DNA of 64,000 bases from Streptosporangium pseudovulgare (GCF_014648055.1 NZ_BMQJ01000009.1:60332-124331); one strand, 5' to 3'; positions 25,143-33,217 are shown, numbered from the stretch's first letter. Notes: generated by a model from the sequence alone, not told the origin. Translations and numbers: made by a program.

Positions 25143-25751
25143 CTATTCCCCGGTCTGGAGGGTCGCTCGTGTGACGTCCGTGAGCAGTGCGGCGGTCCAG
25201 AGGAATACCTTGGGGTCACCGAGACCTGAGTCGGTGAGCCATTGAGCGGCCCGGCGCGCGTCCTGCTCGTCCTGGATCAGCCCCCAGGACCCCGGCTGGA
25301 CGCCGGTGGCTCGGTGGACATCGGCGACGAGGCCGCCCAGGCAGGTCCAGGTGTGCCAGCGCCCGCTGTCGAAGCCGACCAGTTCGAACCCCAACCGCCG
25401 GCCGCTGCGGTAGGGAAACCTCTCGCGCCGGGCCAGCCGTTCCGGGAGACTCCCGGCTGATATGTCCCAGCCTCCATCGGCGATATCGGCCAGCAGGCCG
25501 GGAACATCGGCAGTGGCGAATCCGGCCCCGAGCACGTGCAAGCCCGGCTTACCAGCGTGCTCGCGCGCGATCTCGGCCTCCTGAGGGCCGGCGAACCAGT
25601 CGTCCCAGCCACTGGGATCCACCGGCACCAGGTCCACCACGCAGTCGCTCAGCGACACCAGACCAGCACTTGGAAGACTCACGTCCTGCCAGTCGTGCCG
25701 ATCCGCGCGTGTAGCGACCCTGTAGCCGGCGAGGACGTGGTCGGGTTCCAT
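25143..25751 (-). CDS. Hypothetical protein of accessory region
   Basis: Unrecognised 202-aa protein. It contains no membrane segment and has a Trp-rich core (GWDDWFAGPQEAEIA, SGRWHTWTCLGGLVADVH, VQPGSWGLIQDEQDARRAAQWL), and could be an immunity-type or SMI1-like protein, though no motif proves it. ATG 25751 has AGGAG 9 nt upstream. An open frame to 25919 adds Arg-rich sequence without a ribosome-binding site. About 180 nt separate it from the previous gene. It shares that gene's lower third-position G+C. Confidence 0.6.
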   Translation of the reverse strand: MEPDHVLAGYRVATRADRHDWQDVSLPSAGLVSLSDCVVDLVPVDPSGWDDWFAGPQEAEIAREHAGKPGLHVLGAGFATADVPGLLADIADGGWDISAGSLPERLARRERFPYRSGRRLGFELVGFDSGRWHTWTCLGGLVADVHRATGVQPGSWGLIQDEQDARRAAQWLTDSGLGDPKVFLWTAALLTDVTRATLQTGE

Positions 25752-26007
25752 CGCGCTCTCTCCTTCCGCGGTCAGCATCGTGATTTTCCAGGCAGTCGGC
25801 CTCGGCCGCGTTGCGCGACTCATGGTGCGGGAGCCGTTCCATGATCCAGGGCGGCCGGACAGTGCGACGGTGAAGTCCGCGCATCCGCGGAGATCCACTC
25901 GCGTTACGGCCCCGGGCATCCCGTCTCGCGATCGATCACGGCGTCGACGCCCTGCATCCTGGCTGCGGTTCGTGCCGTACAGGCCGCGTTACGGCGAAGC
26001 TGGGGCC

Positions 26008-26370
26008 CTACCGGTCGCACACCAGCACTGTGTTCCCGTCAGGGTCGCGGGTGGTGAAGAAGACGCATACGTCCGCTGATCCAGCGATCTCTCCGGTCTC
26101 ACAACCGTGGCGTCTCAGGAGGAGATGAGTCTGCGGGAGGTCGTCCACCACAAGGTTGCATGTCGCCCAGGAAAGGCCGGGGCTCGCCTGGATGCCGCTG
26201 GCGGGTCCGAGCAGCGTCAGGGACGCTCCGCCCTCCGTCTCGGACGAGAGCACCGCGCTCCACTCGTCCACGGACCCGATCTGGAACCCGAACATGTCGC
26301 TGTACCAGCGCGCGGACTCTTCGACGTCCGTGACGGGGATGAACGCGGTGCCGATGCGTGCAGTGGCCAT
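26008..26370 (-). CDS. VOC-family (glyoxalase/bleomycin-resistance) protein
   Basis: Small vicinal-oxygen-chelate fold protein, 120 aa, with two beta-alpha-beta-beta-beta units: IGTAFIPVTDVEESARWYSDMFGF and SWATCNLVVDDLPQTHLLLRRHG, ending in the conserved TTRDPDGNTVLVCDR. Members bind a metal through His/Glu pairs and act as lyases, dioxygenases or drug-sequestering proteins; the first position here is Thr/Phe rather than His, so metal binding is uncertain. Start ATG 26370. It stands alone in the accessory region. Confidence 0.8.
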   Translation of the reverse strand: MATARIGTAFIPVTDVEESARWYSDMFGFQIGSVDEWSAVLSSETEGGASLTLLGPASGIQASPGLSWATCNLVVDDLPQTHLLLRRHGCETGEIAGSADVCVFFTTRDPDGNTVLVCDR

Positions 26371-26546
26371 GGGGGGGCACCGTATTCGACCTCACCGACC
26401 TTCTTCCCAAGCCTGTCGGTGAGGCTTGCCGACCTCGGCCTGTCTTCCGTGACGGTCAGCCACGGTGCAGCCCGCACAGGTCCCTCAGAGGTCCGGCGCC
26501 CGGCCGGCCACCCGCGCGGCGTCGCCGAGGCGGGGGTGATCTGGAC

Positions 26547-26897
26547 GTGAGCGCGCTCTCCCTCATCGTCACCCTGGTGCTCGGGGCCACCGTCCTCGTC
26601 GGTTACACGCTCGTCCTCGTCGGGATGCGCCAGGAGGACCGGTGCATGAGTCTGGGCGAGGTGCCGCCGAGCCGTACGGCGGGCCTGGCACGGCGGGTGA
26701 CCGGCTGCCACGTCCACGGCACCCGGCACACCCGCGCATCGCTCTCGACCGCTCTCGACGTCCACCCCCGGGTCGCGATGCGCATCCTGCGGCACTCGCA
26801 GATCTCGATGACCATGAACGTCTACGCCCAGACCCCCTCACCGGAGATCCGCAACGCACTCGATCGGTTGAACCGAAGCCTGGGCTGCGGAAGCTGA
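26547..26897 (+). pseudogene. Chimeric remnant: small membrane ORF fused to integrase C-terminus
   Basis: A 116-codon frame with two parts. Codons 1-52 encode a small membrane protein (VSALSLIVTLVLGATVLVGYTLVLVG) like those in actinomycete integrative elements; its GTG overlaps the TGA of an upstream frame (GTGA). From about codon 53 it becomes the last 60 residues of a tyrosine recombinase: HGTRHTRASL (HxxR box), VAMRILRHSQISMTMNVYAQ (HS plus the catalytic Tyr). An integrase needs about 400 residues, so this one is inactive. The join is in frame, as a deletion would leave it. Confidence 0.72.
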
Positions 26898-26961
26898 TCA
26901 CCCGCACCGTCTGCACGAGACCATGGGGTCCTCCAAGCGATTGGAGGGCCCCAGTGCTTAC

Positions 26962-27699
26962 CTACGACGGTAGCCACTGCCGAGCAGGAAGGGCCTGCTG
27001 GCCGTACCCTCCCACGCCGTCGGGCTCTACGAACCAGGCGTTCCGTTCGGGGAGGACACCCAGGACTTCATGGAGTCGGTCGCCCACGTAGTGGAGGGCG
27101 ACGCCGTCTTCTGTCGCGTAGCCCGCCGGGAGGTCTCCCGCGCTGATGAGTTCGCGAAAGCGCCGGTGCCGGGGTTGGTCGCCCAGATCATCGTGGACTC
27201 CGTTGCTGTACGGCAGGAAGCCCAACCCGTTGTCGATGGCGTCGAGGGAGTCGCCAAAGGAGTCGGTCACGCAGCCCAGATGCCAGCACAGGCTGCCGGC
27301 GCTCTGCCCGGCCAGCACCACTCCCGCTTCCCAGCACTCTCGTAGGACGGCGTCGAGCCGGTGTGCACGCCAGACCGCCAGCAGGTTCACCGCGCTGCCG
27401 CCCGACACGAAGATCACGTCCTGCGCCAGAAGGTGAGCCCGGATGTCCGCGATGTTCGGTCTGACGAACAGCTCCAGGTGCGACATCTCCCCGGCCCCGA
27501 AGAAGCCGGCCCGCTCATACCAACGGTCGATGGAGGCGCGCGCGTCGCCCACCGCGGTGGCGATCAGACAGACCCGCGGCTTCTGTACGCCAGTGAGCCG
27601 AAGCGCCTGCCACATCTGGGCGCCCGCTCGCTCCGGGGGAAAGTCCGCAGGCGGATACAGCACCCCCGAACCCGCCAAGATCTGTCGCTCCCTGACCAT
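26962..27699 (-). CDS. Peptidase E-like serine hydrolase (family S51)
   Basis: Cytoplasmic alpha-aspartyl dipeptidase-type enzyme (245 aa) of the class I glutamine amidotransferase-like fold. Motifs: IFVSGGSAVNLL, the nucleophile elbow GQSAGSLCWH, and the region SNGVHDDLGDQPRHRRF, which supplies Asp/His residues of the catalytic triad. Length matches family S51. ATG 27699 is preferred over 27708 because GAGG is 9 nt upstream of the former. It lies between an integrase remnant and a duplicated tRNA end, so it may be cargo of an old integrative element. Confidence 0.85.
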   Translation of the reverse strand: MVRERQILAGSGVLYPPADFPPERAGAQMWQALRLTGVQKPRVCLIATAVGDARASIDRWYERAGFFGAGEMSHLELFVRPNIADIRAHLLAQDVIFVSGGSAVNLLAVWRAHRLDAVLRECWEAGVVLAGQSAGSLCWHLGCVTDSFGDSLDAIDNGLGFLPYSNGVHDDLGDQPRHRRFRELISAGDLPAGYATEDGVALHYVGDRLHEVLGVLPERNAWFVEPDGVGGYGQQALPARQWLPS

Positions 27700-27810
27700 G
27701 CCAGGCATCCTCGTACCCGGCGGCGATCACTCGCAAGATCAGGTTCCGCCAACGCGAGAGCGGCCGGGGTCTCAGTGGATCGCCGGACCCCGTTGCTGTA
27801 CGGAGATCAA

Positions 27811-27843
27811 AAAGGCCACTTCCGATGATCGGAAGTGGCCTTT
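27811..27843 (-). terminator. Intrinsic terminator, probably the original tRNA-Thr terminator
   Basis: Perfect 15-bp arms (27811-27825 and 27829-27843) with a 3-nt loop. Read on the minus strand the stem is followed by TTTTTGATC, a good U-tract. It stands 5 nt beyond the duplicated 3' end of tRNA-Thr (27848-27893), where a tRNA terminator is expected. Confidence 0.82.
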
Positions 27844-27847
27844 GAGC

Positions 27848-27893
27848 TGCGAGCCGACGCGGGGAATCGAACCCCTGACCTTCTGTTCACAAG
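27848..27893 (-). other. att site: duplicated 3' part of tRNA-Thr
   Basis: A 46-bp copy of 30831-30876 with two differences (27860 and 27888). It covers tRNA-Thr from the anticodon loop to the 3' end plus three flanking bases. Duplication of a tRNA 3' half is the hallmark of integration by a tyrosine recombinase. This is the distal att of the remnant element that ends at the intact tRNA. Confidence 0.85.
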
Positions 27894-28085
27894 GTCCCCG
27901 AACGATGTCCAAGGTCGTTGAAGCCGTTCGCTCTGCTGTTCGCCGGAGTTCCGGCCGTTCAGACCCGTCCGGATCGGTTCGTGATCGTCCGTTCGGGTGG
28001 CTCCCAGAGTGGCTCCCAAGCCAGAAGGAGGATCGCCCGCCGCCGCCGGATCACGGTGGACACGGTGTGGACGCGACCTGCGCGC

Positions 28086-29048
28086 ATGACCGATCATTGG
28101 GCGATGTCGCTCCGCACGCACGATGCTGATCTGTTCGAGAGCTCCAGGGGCCGTTTGGAGGCGATCGCCTACCGGCTGCTGGGGTCGGTCGGCGACGCGG
28201 AGGACGCGGTGCAGGATACGTACCTGCGCTGGCATGCGGCGGACCGGGAACGGATCGAGACACCCGCGGCGTGGCTGACGAAGGTGCTCACCAATATCTG
28301 CCTCAACCAGCTCACCTCGGCGCGGGTCAGGCGGGAGACCTACGTGGGGCAGTGGCTCCCGGAGCCGGTGCTGGACGGAGACCGGATCCTCGGCCCCGCC
28401 GACACCTTCGAGCAGCGCGAGTCGTTCTCCATGGCGATGCTCACCCTCATGGAGCGGCTGTCCCCCAATGAGCGCGTGGTGTATGTGCTGCGCGAGGCGT
28501 TCGGGTACGCGCACCGCGAGATCGCGGAGATTCTGGACATCACCGAGTCGAACTGCCAGCAGATCCACCGGCGCGCCAAGCAGCATCTGGCCGTCGAACG
28601 ATCCCGTACGGAGATCGACGCGGCCACCGCGCGGAAGATCGTCGAGGAGTTTCTCGCCGCGGCCCTCAGCGGCGACACCGAGCCGCTGATCCGGCTGCTC
28701 GCCGATGATGCGGTCAGCATGGCCGACGGCGGCGGCAAGGTCCACGCCCGCAGGACTCCGATCATCGGAGCGATGGACATCGCGAAGTACCTGCGCGCGC
28801 TGTTTCAGCCGAGCGATGCCAAGCGAGCCCTCGTCGGTGGCAGTCCCGCCTTCTACGCCGTCGTCGTCAACGGCGGTCCTGCCGTGCTGGCCGAGGTCGA
28901 TGAGCAGGTCATCGGCGTGTTCTGCCTCGATGCGACCCCCGACGGTCTGGCATCGATCCACATCCAGGTCAACCCGGACAAACTCCAGCGCATCGCGCGG
29001 CAGTGGGCCGCCACCGGACCCCATCACCCGCTGGCGGCGAACTGGTGA
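28086..29048 (+). CDS. ECF41-type RNA polymerase sigma factor with SnoaL-like domain
   Basis: Extracytoplasmic-function sigma factor of the ECF41 (SigJ-like) group, 320 aa. Sigma-2 covers about 15-85 (FESSRGRLEAIAYRLLGSVGDAEDAVQDTYLRW) and sigma-4 about 120-185 (LSPNERVVYVLREAFGYAHREIAEILDITESNCQQIHRRAK). The C-terminal 120 residues are the SnoaL-like extension. The group's three signatures are present: WLPEP, DGGGK and NPDKL. In ECF41 systems the extension replaces an anti-sigma factor and the neighbour gene is the target, so the flavoprotein 80 nt downstream is the probable partner. ATG 28086 or 28104 could be the start. Confidence 0.9.
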   Translation: MTDHWAMSLRTHDADLFESSRGRLEAIAYRLLGSVGDAEDAVQDTYLRWHAADRERIETPAAWLTKVLTNICLNQLTSARVRRETYVGQWLPEPVLDGDRILGPADTFEQRESFSMAMLTLMERLSPNERVVYVLREAFGYAHREIAEILDITESNCQQIHRRAKQHLAVERSRTEIDAATARKIVEEFLAAALSGDTEPLIRLLADDAVSMADGGGKVHARRTPIIGAMDIAKYLRALFQPSDAKRALVGGSPAFYAVVVNGGPAVLAEVDEQVIGVFCLDATPDGLASIHIQVNPDKLQRIARQWAATGPHHPLAANW

Positions 29049-29128
29049 CCCAGATCACACTCATTCGCTGTCAGGGATGGCGCCCCTGCCCGGTTCAGGA
29101 GGTGAGAACGACCGGATAGGAGCCAGCC

Positions 29129-30310
29129 ATGAAGCATCGCATCGTCGTCCTGGGAGCCGGATACGCCGGAGCCAACACCGCCGGCCGCCTCGCCAGGCGG
29201 CTGCACCGCGACGACGTCGAGATCACCCTGGTCAACGGCGATGCGGAGTTCGTCGAGCGGGTGCGCCTGCACCAGCTCGCCGGCGGCCAGGACCTGAAGC
29301 CCCGCCCGCTGCGCGACCTGTACGCGGGCACCGGCGTACAGGTCCGGACCGCGCGGGTCACCGCCGTCGACGTGGAAGCCAAGACCGTCGATCTCGGCGG
29401 TGAGACCCTCGCCTATGACACCCTCGTGTACGCCCTGGGCAGCACCGTCGCCGATCACGGCGTCCCCGGCGTCGCCGAGCACGCTCACAACGTGGCCGGC
29501 AAGCAGGCCGCCCTCCGGCTGCGGGCGCGCCTGAGCGAGATCGAGCCCGGCGGGACCGTGCTGGTCGTGGGCGGCGGCCTGACCGGCATCGAGGCGGCCA
29601 CCGAGATCGCCGAAGCCCACCCCGGTCTCAAGGTCGCGATCGCCGCCCGCGGCGGCGCCGGCGACTGGCTCAGCGACAAGGCCCGGCACCATCTGCGCGG
29701 CGCCTTGGACCGGCTCGGCATCACCGTCCACGACCACGCCGACATCACCCGCGTCGAAGCCGACGGTGTGGTCACCGGCACGGGCGCGAAGATCCCGGCC
29801 CGGGTGACCGTGTGGACCGCGGGGTTCACCGTGCACCCGATCGCGGCCGCCACCACCCTCGAGGTGTCCGGCACGGGCCGGATCATCGTCGACGCCGGCA
29901 TGCGCTCGGTCTCCCACCCCGACGTGTACGCCGTCGGCGACGCCGCACTCGCCGAAGGAGCGGGCGGCAAACCGCTGCGGATGTCGTGCGCCTCGGCCAA
30001 CCCGATGGCGTGGCTGGCGGCCGACGTCATCGCCGCGCGCCTGACCGGCCGCACGGTTCCCCAGACCACGATCGGCTACTCCGTGCAGTGCATCAGCCTC
30101 GGACGCCGCGATGGGATCATCCAGCGCGTGACCCCCGACGACCAGGTCACCTCCACCGTCATCACGGGCCGGACCGCCGCCCGCATCAAGGAGATGATCT
30201 GCGCGAGCGCGGCCTGGAGCGTCTCCCACCCGACCATGATGATGCCGAGCCGCCGCCGCCACCTCACGGCCACCGACACGGCGGCGACCCGGCTCCCCAC
30301 CCGGGCATGA
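29129..30310 (+). CDS. NAD(P)/FAD-dependent oxidoreductase (NDH-2-like), ECF41 partner
   Basis: Pyridine nucleotide-disulfide fold flavoprotein of 393 aa, likely a type II NADH dehydrogenase-like enzyme passing electrons from NAD(P)H to a quinone or other acceptor. The FAD site is IVVLGAGYAGANTAGRLARR, the NAD(P)H site is VLVVGGGLTGIEAATEIAE, and the second FAD motif is DVYAVGDAALAEGAG. No redox-active CxxC and no clear C-terminal membrane anchor are seen. ATG 29129 has AGGAG 6 nt upstream. Co-oriented with the ECF41 gene. Oxidoreductases are one of the three classic partner types (COE) of ECF41. Confidence 0.87.
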   Translation: MKHRIVVLGAGYAGANTAGRLARRLHRDDVEITLVNGDAEFVERVRLHQLAGGQDLKPRPLRDLYAGTGVQVRTARVTAVDVEAKTVDLGGETLAYDTLVYALGSTVADHGVPGVAEHAHNVAGKQAALRLRARLSEIEPGGTVLVVGGGLTGIEAATEIAEAHPGLKVAIAARGGAGDWLSDKARHHLRGALDRLGITVHDHADITRVEADGVVTGTGAKIPARVTVWTAGFTVHPIAAATTLEVSGTGRIIVDAGMRSVSHPDVYAVGDAALAEGAGGKPLRMSCASANPMAWLAADVIAARLTGRTVPQTTIGYSVQCISLGRRDGIIQRVTPDDQVTSTVITGRTAARIKEMICASAAWSVSHPTMMMPSRRRHLTATDTAATRLPTRA

Positions 30311-30444
30311 CGAAGAGTGTTGCCGGGCGAGCGTGGTTGCCCGTTCGCCCGGCCGATGCGTACGAGCGAACCGCTCGGGCCACCCCCTGTCGCTGATGCG
30401 GCTGCGCTACGGCGGATCCGCCCCCGCGGGGCGCAGCCGTCCAT

Positions 30445-30773
30445 GTGGCCGGCGCCGGTGAGTACGAAGATCAGATCTGGTTCACTTTCTCGCATCTGTT
30501 CTCCAGGCTGGCGCGCAAGGCCGGCCTCGGGCACTGGCATCCGCACGAGCTGCGGCACTCGGGAGCCTCGCTCATGCTCGCCCAGGGCACTCCCCTCACG
30601 TCGTCTCCGAGATCCTCGGGCACGCGAGCATCGCGATCACCAAGGACGTCTACGGCCATCTCGTGGAAGGCGAGAAGCGCGCGGCGACGGCGGCGATCTC
30701 CGGGGCGCTGCTGAGCAGACAAAGGCCGGTGGCTCTCAAAGTGGCTCCCAAAGACGCCGAGGACACCGGCTGA
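30445..30773 (+). pseudogene. Frameshifted 3' end of a tyrosine integrase
   Basis: The frame from 30445 encodes GLGHWHPHELRHSGASLMLA (the HxLR box of tyrosine recombinases) and then loses register near 30596-30605. In the next frame the protein continues VVSEILGHASIAITKDVYGH, which has the GH box and the catalytic tyrosine, and runs to a TGA at 30773. The N-terminal domains are missing. The gene abuts the 3' end of tRNA-Thr, the normal location for the integrase of an element inserted there. It is a different family from the fragment at 26547. Confidence 0.82.
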
Positions 30774-30787
30774 GCATCGAAAGCAGG

Positions 30788-30824
30788 AAGGCCCCTGACG
30801 GCGTTACGCCTGTTCAGGGGCCTT
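30788..30824 (-). terminator. Hairpin after the intact tRNA-Thr
   Basis: Perfect 11-bp arms AAGGCCCCTGA (30788-30798) and TCAGGGGCCTT (30814-30824), with a smaller inner stem GGCG/CGCC. It follows the tRNA 3' end by about 10 nt. It lacks the strong U-tract of the hairpin at 27811 and was probably supplied by the integrated element. Confidence 0.65.
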
Positions 30825-30830
30825 TCTCTT

Positions 30831-30876
30831 TGCGAGCCGACGAGGGGAATCGAACCCCTGACCTTCTGTTTACAAG
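30831..30876 (-). other. att site overlapping the 3' half of intact tRNA-Thr
   Basis: The second copy of the 46-bp repeat, running from the anticodon loop of tRNA-Thr to just past its 3' end. Position 30877 is where similarity to 27894 stops, so the crossover lies within this block. Confidence 0.82.
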
Positions 30877-30907
30877 ACAGATGCTCTGCCGATTGAGCTA
30901 CGTCGGC
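30835..30907 (-). tRNA. tRNA-Thr (anticodon UGU)
   Basis: Reading the minus strand, the acceptor arms GCCGACG (30907-30901) and CGTCGGC pair perfectly with discriminator U. The D-arm has AGCTCAATCGGCAGAGC, the anticodon arm is TCTGT-CTTGTAA-ACAGA giving anticodon UGU (Thr), and the T-arm is AGGGG-TTCGATT-CCCCT. It is 73 nt long with no encoded CCA. Its 3' half is the integration target of the element to the left. Confidence 0.95.
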
Positions 30908-31015
30908 ATGGTCGCCTCCTGAGTTTAGTCGGCTCCCGGCCTGGACGTCACCAACCTGATGACTCGGACGTCACCGAACCGGAGGAACCTCGAAGCGACA
31001 AGAGGGATGAGCACA

Positions 31016-31903
31016 TCACCGGGTTCTCGGATTCGGCTCCGAGCGTGGGGGGGCGGCCTGTTCCGACTTGGCCAGGAACGGTGATCGGCCGAGTATGAAG
31101 ATCCCTGCCACCATCGCGATCAGGCCGATGACCTCTCCCGCCAGTGCCCCGGACGTGACCCGTACCTTCTCGGAGAAGATCACGATGCCCAGCACGATCC
31201 CGACGATCGGTTCGGCGGCGGTGGTGGCGGGCAGCGAGACCCGGAGCGGCGCGGCGTCGAATGCGCTCTGGCCGAGCAGCAGCCCAACCAGGGCGACGCC
31301 GACCAGGACGTACGGCTGCCAGCTCATGGCGAGCACCTCCGTCCCCTCCCGCAGCCTGAGCAGCGAACCGCGGGTCAGCACGTCCTGCACGCCGTACAGT
31401 ATTCCGGCGGCGCCCGCGAGCAGGGACGCCTCCACCTGCAGGGCGCAGCGGCGCCCGATCAGGACGAGGACGGCGGCGATCACGACCACGAGGAGCACCG
31501 CCAGCCAGCGCGCGGAGTCCGGACCGGGTGAGCTGCCTCCGTGCGGCTGCCCGAAGACCAGGAAGAGCGCCACCCCACCGCTGACCAGTACCGCGCCCAG
31601 CCATTCCGTCCGGCTCAGATGTTCTTTGTAGACCACGTGGGCGGCCGTCAGGGCGAACAGGAGGCTCGTCGCCAGGAGCGGTCCCACCTTGGTCAGGTCG
31701 TCCTCGTACAGCGCCACCGCGCTGACGATCTGGCCGGCGAGCATCAGGCCGATCCCGGTCAGCCAGAGCCGGGAGCGGATGAGGTGCAGCAGCAGGCGCG
31801 GGTGGAGGATCTCTCCCAGCGGCTCACGGTATGCCGCGTGCTGCTGGGCGACGAACCCGAGGCCGAGCAGGCACGCCGAGACGAGAGAGATCAAGAAGAT
31901 CAA
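31016..31903 (-). CDS. DMT/EamA-type membrane transporter
   Basis: Integral membrane protein of 295 aa with about nine to ten hydrophobic segments in two related halves, as in the drug/metabolite transporter superfamily. Recognisable pieces are LLGLGFVAQQHAAYR, VGPLLATSLLFALTAAHVVYKEHLSRTEWLGAVLVSGGVALFL and, near the end, LPATTAAEPIVGIVLGIVIFSEKVR. The start is TTG 31903: GGAGG lies 7 nt upstream and hydrophobic sequence begins at once (LIFLISLVSACLLG), whereas the frame to 32017 is Arg-rich and unsupported. The substrate is unknown. Confidence 0.82.
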   Translation of the reverse strand: MIFLISLVSACLLGLGFVAQQHAAYREPLGEILHPRLLLHLIRSRLWLTGIGLMLAGQIVSAVALYEDDLTKVGPLLATSLLFALTAAHVVYKEHLSRTEWLGAVLVSGGVALFLVFGQPHGGSSPGPDSARWLAVLLVVVIAAVLVLIGRRCALQVEASLLAGAAGILYGVQDVLTRGSLLRLREGTEVLAMSWQPYVLVGVALVGLLLGQSAFDAAPLRVSLPATTAAEPIVGIVLGIVIFSEKVRVTSGALAGEVIGLIAMVAGIFILGRSPFLAKSEQAAPPRSEPNPRTR

Positions 31904-32248
31904 CGTGCGTCCTCCGGGGTCGGCCCGCCGCCGTCCGGTGTGTCCGGCCAGGCGGGCGCCGCGAGGGAGCGTTCTCGTCTCCCGGACCCCGCGGCCCGCC
32001 GAAGGCGGCGCTCCCACCTCTCTGGGAGATCTCCCGCCCGGCGGCGGTCCGTACGGCTTCCGCGGGCGGCCACTGTCGGACGGGTTTCCCGCCCCCTACC
32101 TACCCGGGACGCCGAATCCCTACCTGACCAGGGAGGACTCCTTCGGACGACCGCCGCCGGCCCACGCCGTACCGTGTCCGGCCAGCCGTACGGCGCCGCG
32201 CCCGGCGCCCGTACCCGGCTCCCGCCCCGTGCCCGGAGGCCCGGCGCG
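31904..32248. other. 345-nt intergenic region, no gene seen
   Basis: It lies between the DMT gene start and the rlmB stop, both minus strand. It contains a GGGAGATCTCCC palindrome near 32019 and Pro/Arg-coding shadow frames only. The DMT promoter should lie at its left end. Confidence 0.5.
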
Positions 32249-33217
32249 TCACCGCTTGCGGTGGCGGGAGACCTCGTAGAGGGCGATGCCGGCGGCGACG
32301 CCCGCGTTGAGGGACTCGGCCGCGGCGTTCATCGGGATGCGGACGACCAGGTCACACGCCTCGCGGACCAGGCGGGACAGGCCCTTGCCCTCCGAGCCGA
32401 CGACCACGACCAGCGGGTCGCCGAGGAGGTTGGCGTCGGCGAGGTCGACGGTGCCCTCACCGTCCAGGCCGATGACGAAGAGCCCGGCTTCGCGGTACTC
32501 GCGCAGCGTGGCGGTCAGGTTGGCCGCCCGGGCGACCGTCAGGGTGGCCAGCGTGCCCGCGGAGGTCTTCCAGGCGCCGCCCGTCACCCCGGCCGATCGG
32601 CGGGAGGGGACGACCAGGCCGTGGGCGCCGAACGCGGTGGCCGAACGGGCGATGGCGCCGAGGTTGCGCGGGTCGGTGACGCCGTCGAGCGCCACGATCA
32701 GCGGCACCTCGGCGGCGTCCTGGGCGATGGCGACCAGGTCGTCGGGGTGGGCGTAGTCGTAGGGCGGGATCTGCAGGGCCAGCCCCTGGTGGATCCCGCC
32801 TTCGGTGAGGCGGTCGAGCTTCTCCCTGCCGACCTCGAGCATCGCGATGCCGCGGTCGGCGGCGATCCGCATCGACTCCTTGACCCGGTCGTCGTTGTCG
32901 ATGCGCGTGGCGACGTAGAGGGTGCTGGCGGGCACCCCGGCTCGCAGCGCCTCCACGACGGGGTTGCGCCCGCCGATGTACTCGGGGGCGTCCTCGCCGC
33001 GCTTGGCGCGGGCCGGGGGGCGCGAGGAGGGGGACTTGCCTGTCCGTTCCTCGCGCTCGACCCGCTGCGTGCGCGCCTTGTCCTTGTACCAGTGCCGCAT
33101 GTGCGCCGGCGGGGTCGCCCCCTTGCCCTCGAGGCCACGGCGGACGTTGCCGCCCGTGCCCTTGGTCGGACTCTTCTTCTTCGCGGGTCGCCCGGACCCT
33201 CTACCCCCACCAGCCAT
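32249..33217 (-). CDS. rlmB: 23S rRNA 2'-O-methyltransferase RlmB (TrmH/SpoU family)
   Basis: SPOUT-class RNA 2'-O-ribose methyltransferase of 322 aa. It has a basic, disordered N-terminus (GRPAKKKSPTKGTGG), an L30-like substrate-binding domain (about 80-155, YIGGRNPVVEALRAGVPASTLYVA) and the knotted SAM domain with the three SpoU motifs: ALDGVTDPRNLGAIARSA, VVVVGSEGKGLSRLVRE and IPMNAAAESLNAGVAAGI. It follows cysS by 23 nt on the same strand, the usual actinobacterial pair. A -10-like TACCCT lies 7 nt before the ATG, so an internal leaderless promoter is also possible. Confidence 0.93.
   Translation of the reverse strand: MAGGGRGSGRPAKKKSPTKGTGGNVRRGLEGKGATPPAHMRHWYKDKARTQRVEREERTGKSPSSRPPARAKRGEDAPEYIGGRNPVVEALRAGVPASTLYVATRIDNDDRVKESMRIAADRGIAMLEVGREKLDRLTEGGIHQGLALQIPPYDYAHPDDLVAIAQDAAEVPLIVALDGVTDPRNLGAIARSATAFGAHGLVVPSRRSAGVTGGAWKTSAGTLATLTVARAANLTATLREYREAGLFVIGLDGEGTVDLADANLLGDPLVVVVGSEGKGLSRLVREACDLVVRIPMNAAAESLNAGVAAGIALYEVSRHRKR

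Larger units (their letters stand above)
27848..30876. mobile_element. Remnant of a tRNA-Thr-integrated element carrying ECF41 sigma and a flavoprotein
   Basis: About 3 kb bounded by the 46-bp att repeats at 27848-27893 and 30831-30876. Contents in order: a fragment repeating the tail of the integrase region (GTGGCTCCCA-type words at 27998-28020, matching 30726-30751), the ECF41 sigma gene, the flavoprotein gene and a frameshifted integrase end adjoining the intact tRNA. No transfer or replication genes remain. Excision in cis is not possible with the visible integrase. Confidence 0.7.

Noticed and set aside
26107..26550. 147-aa plus-strand frame ending at 26550
   Set aside because: Most of it is antisense to the VOC gene. 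Only its last 20-25 codons might be the end of a lost element gene overlapping the membrane ORF, too little to annotate.
30317..30922. Open frame ending GNRTPDLLFTRQMLCRLSYVG
   Set aside because: These residues are the well-known false translation of a tRNA gene on the opposite strand; the region is tRNA-Thr plus an integrase remnant.
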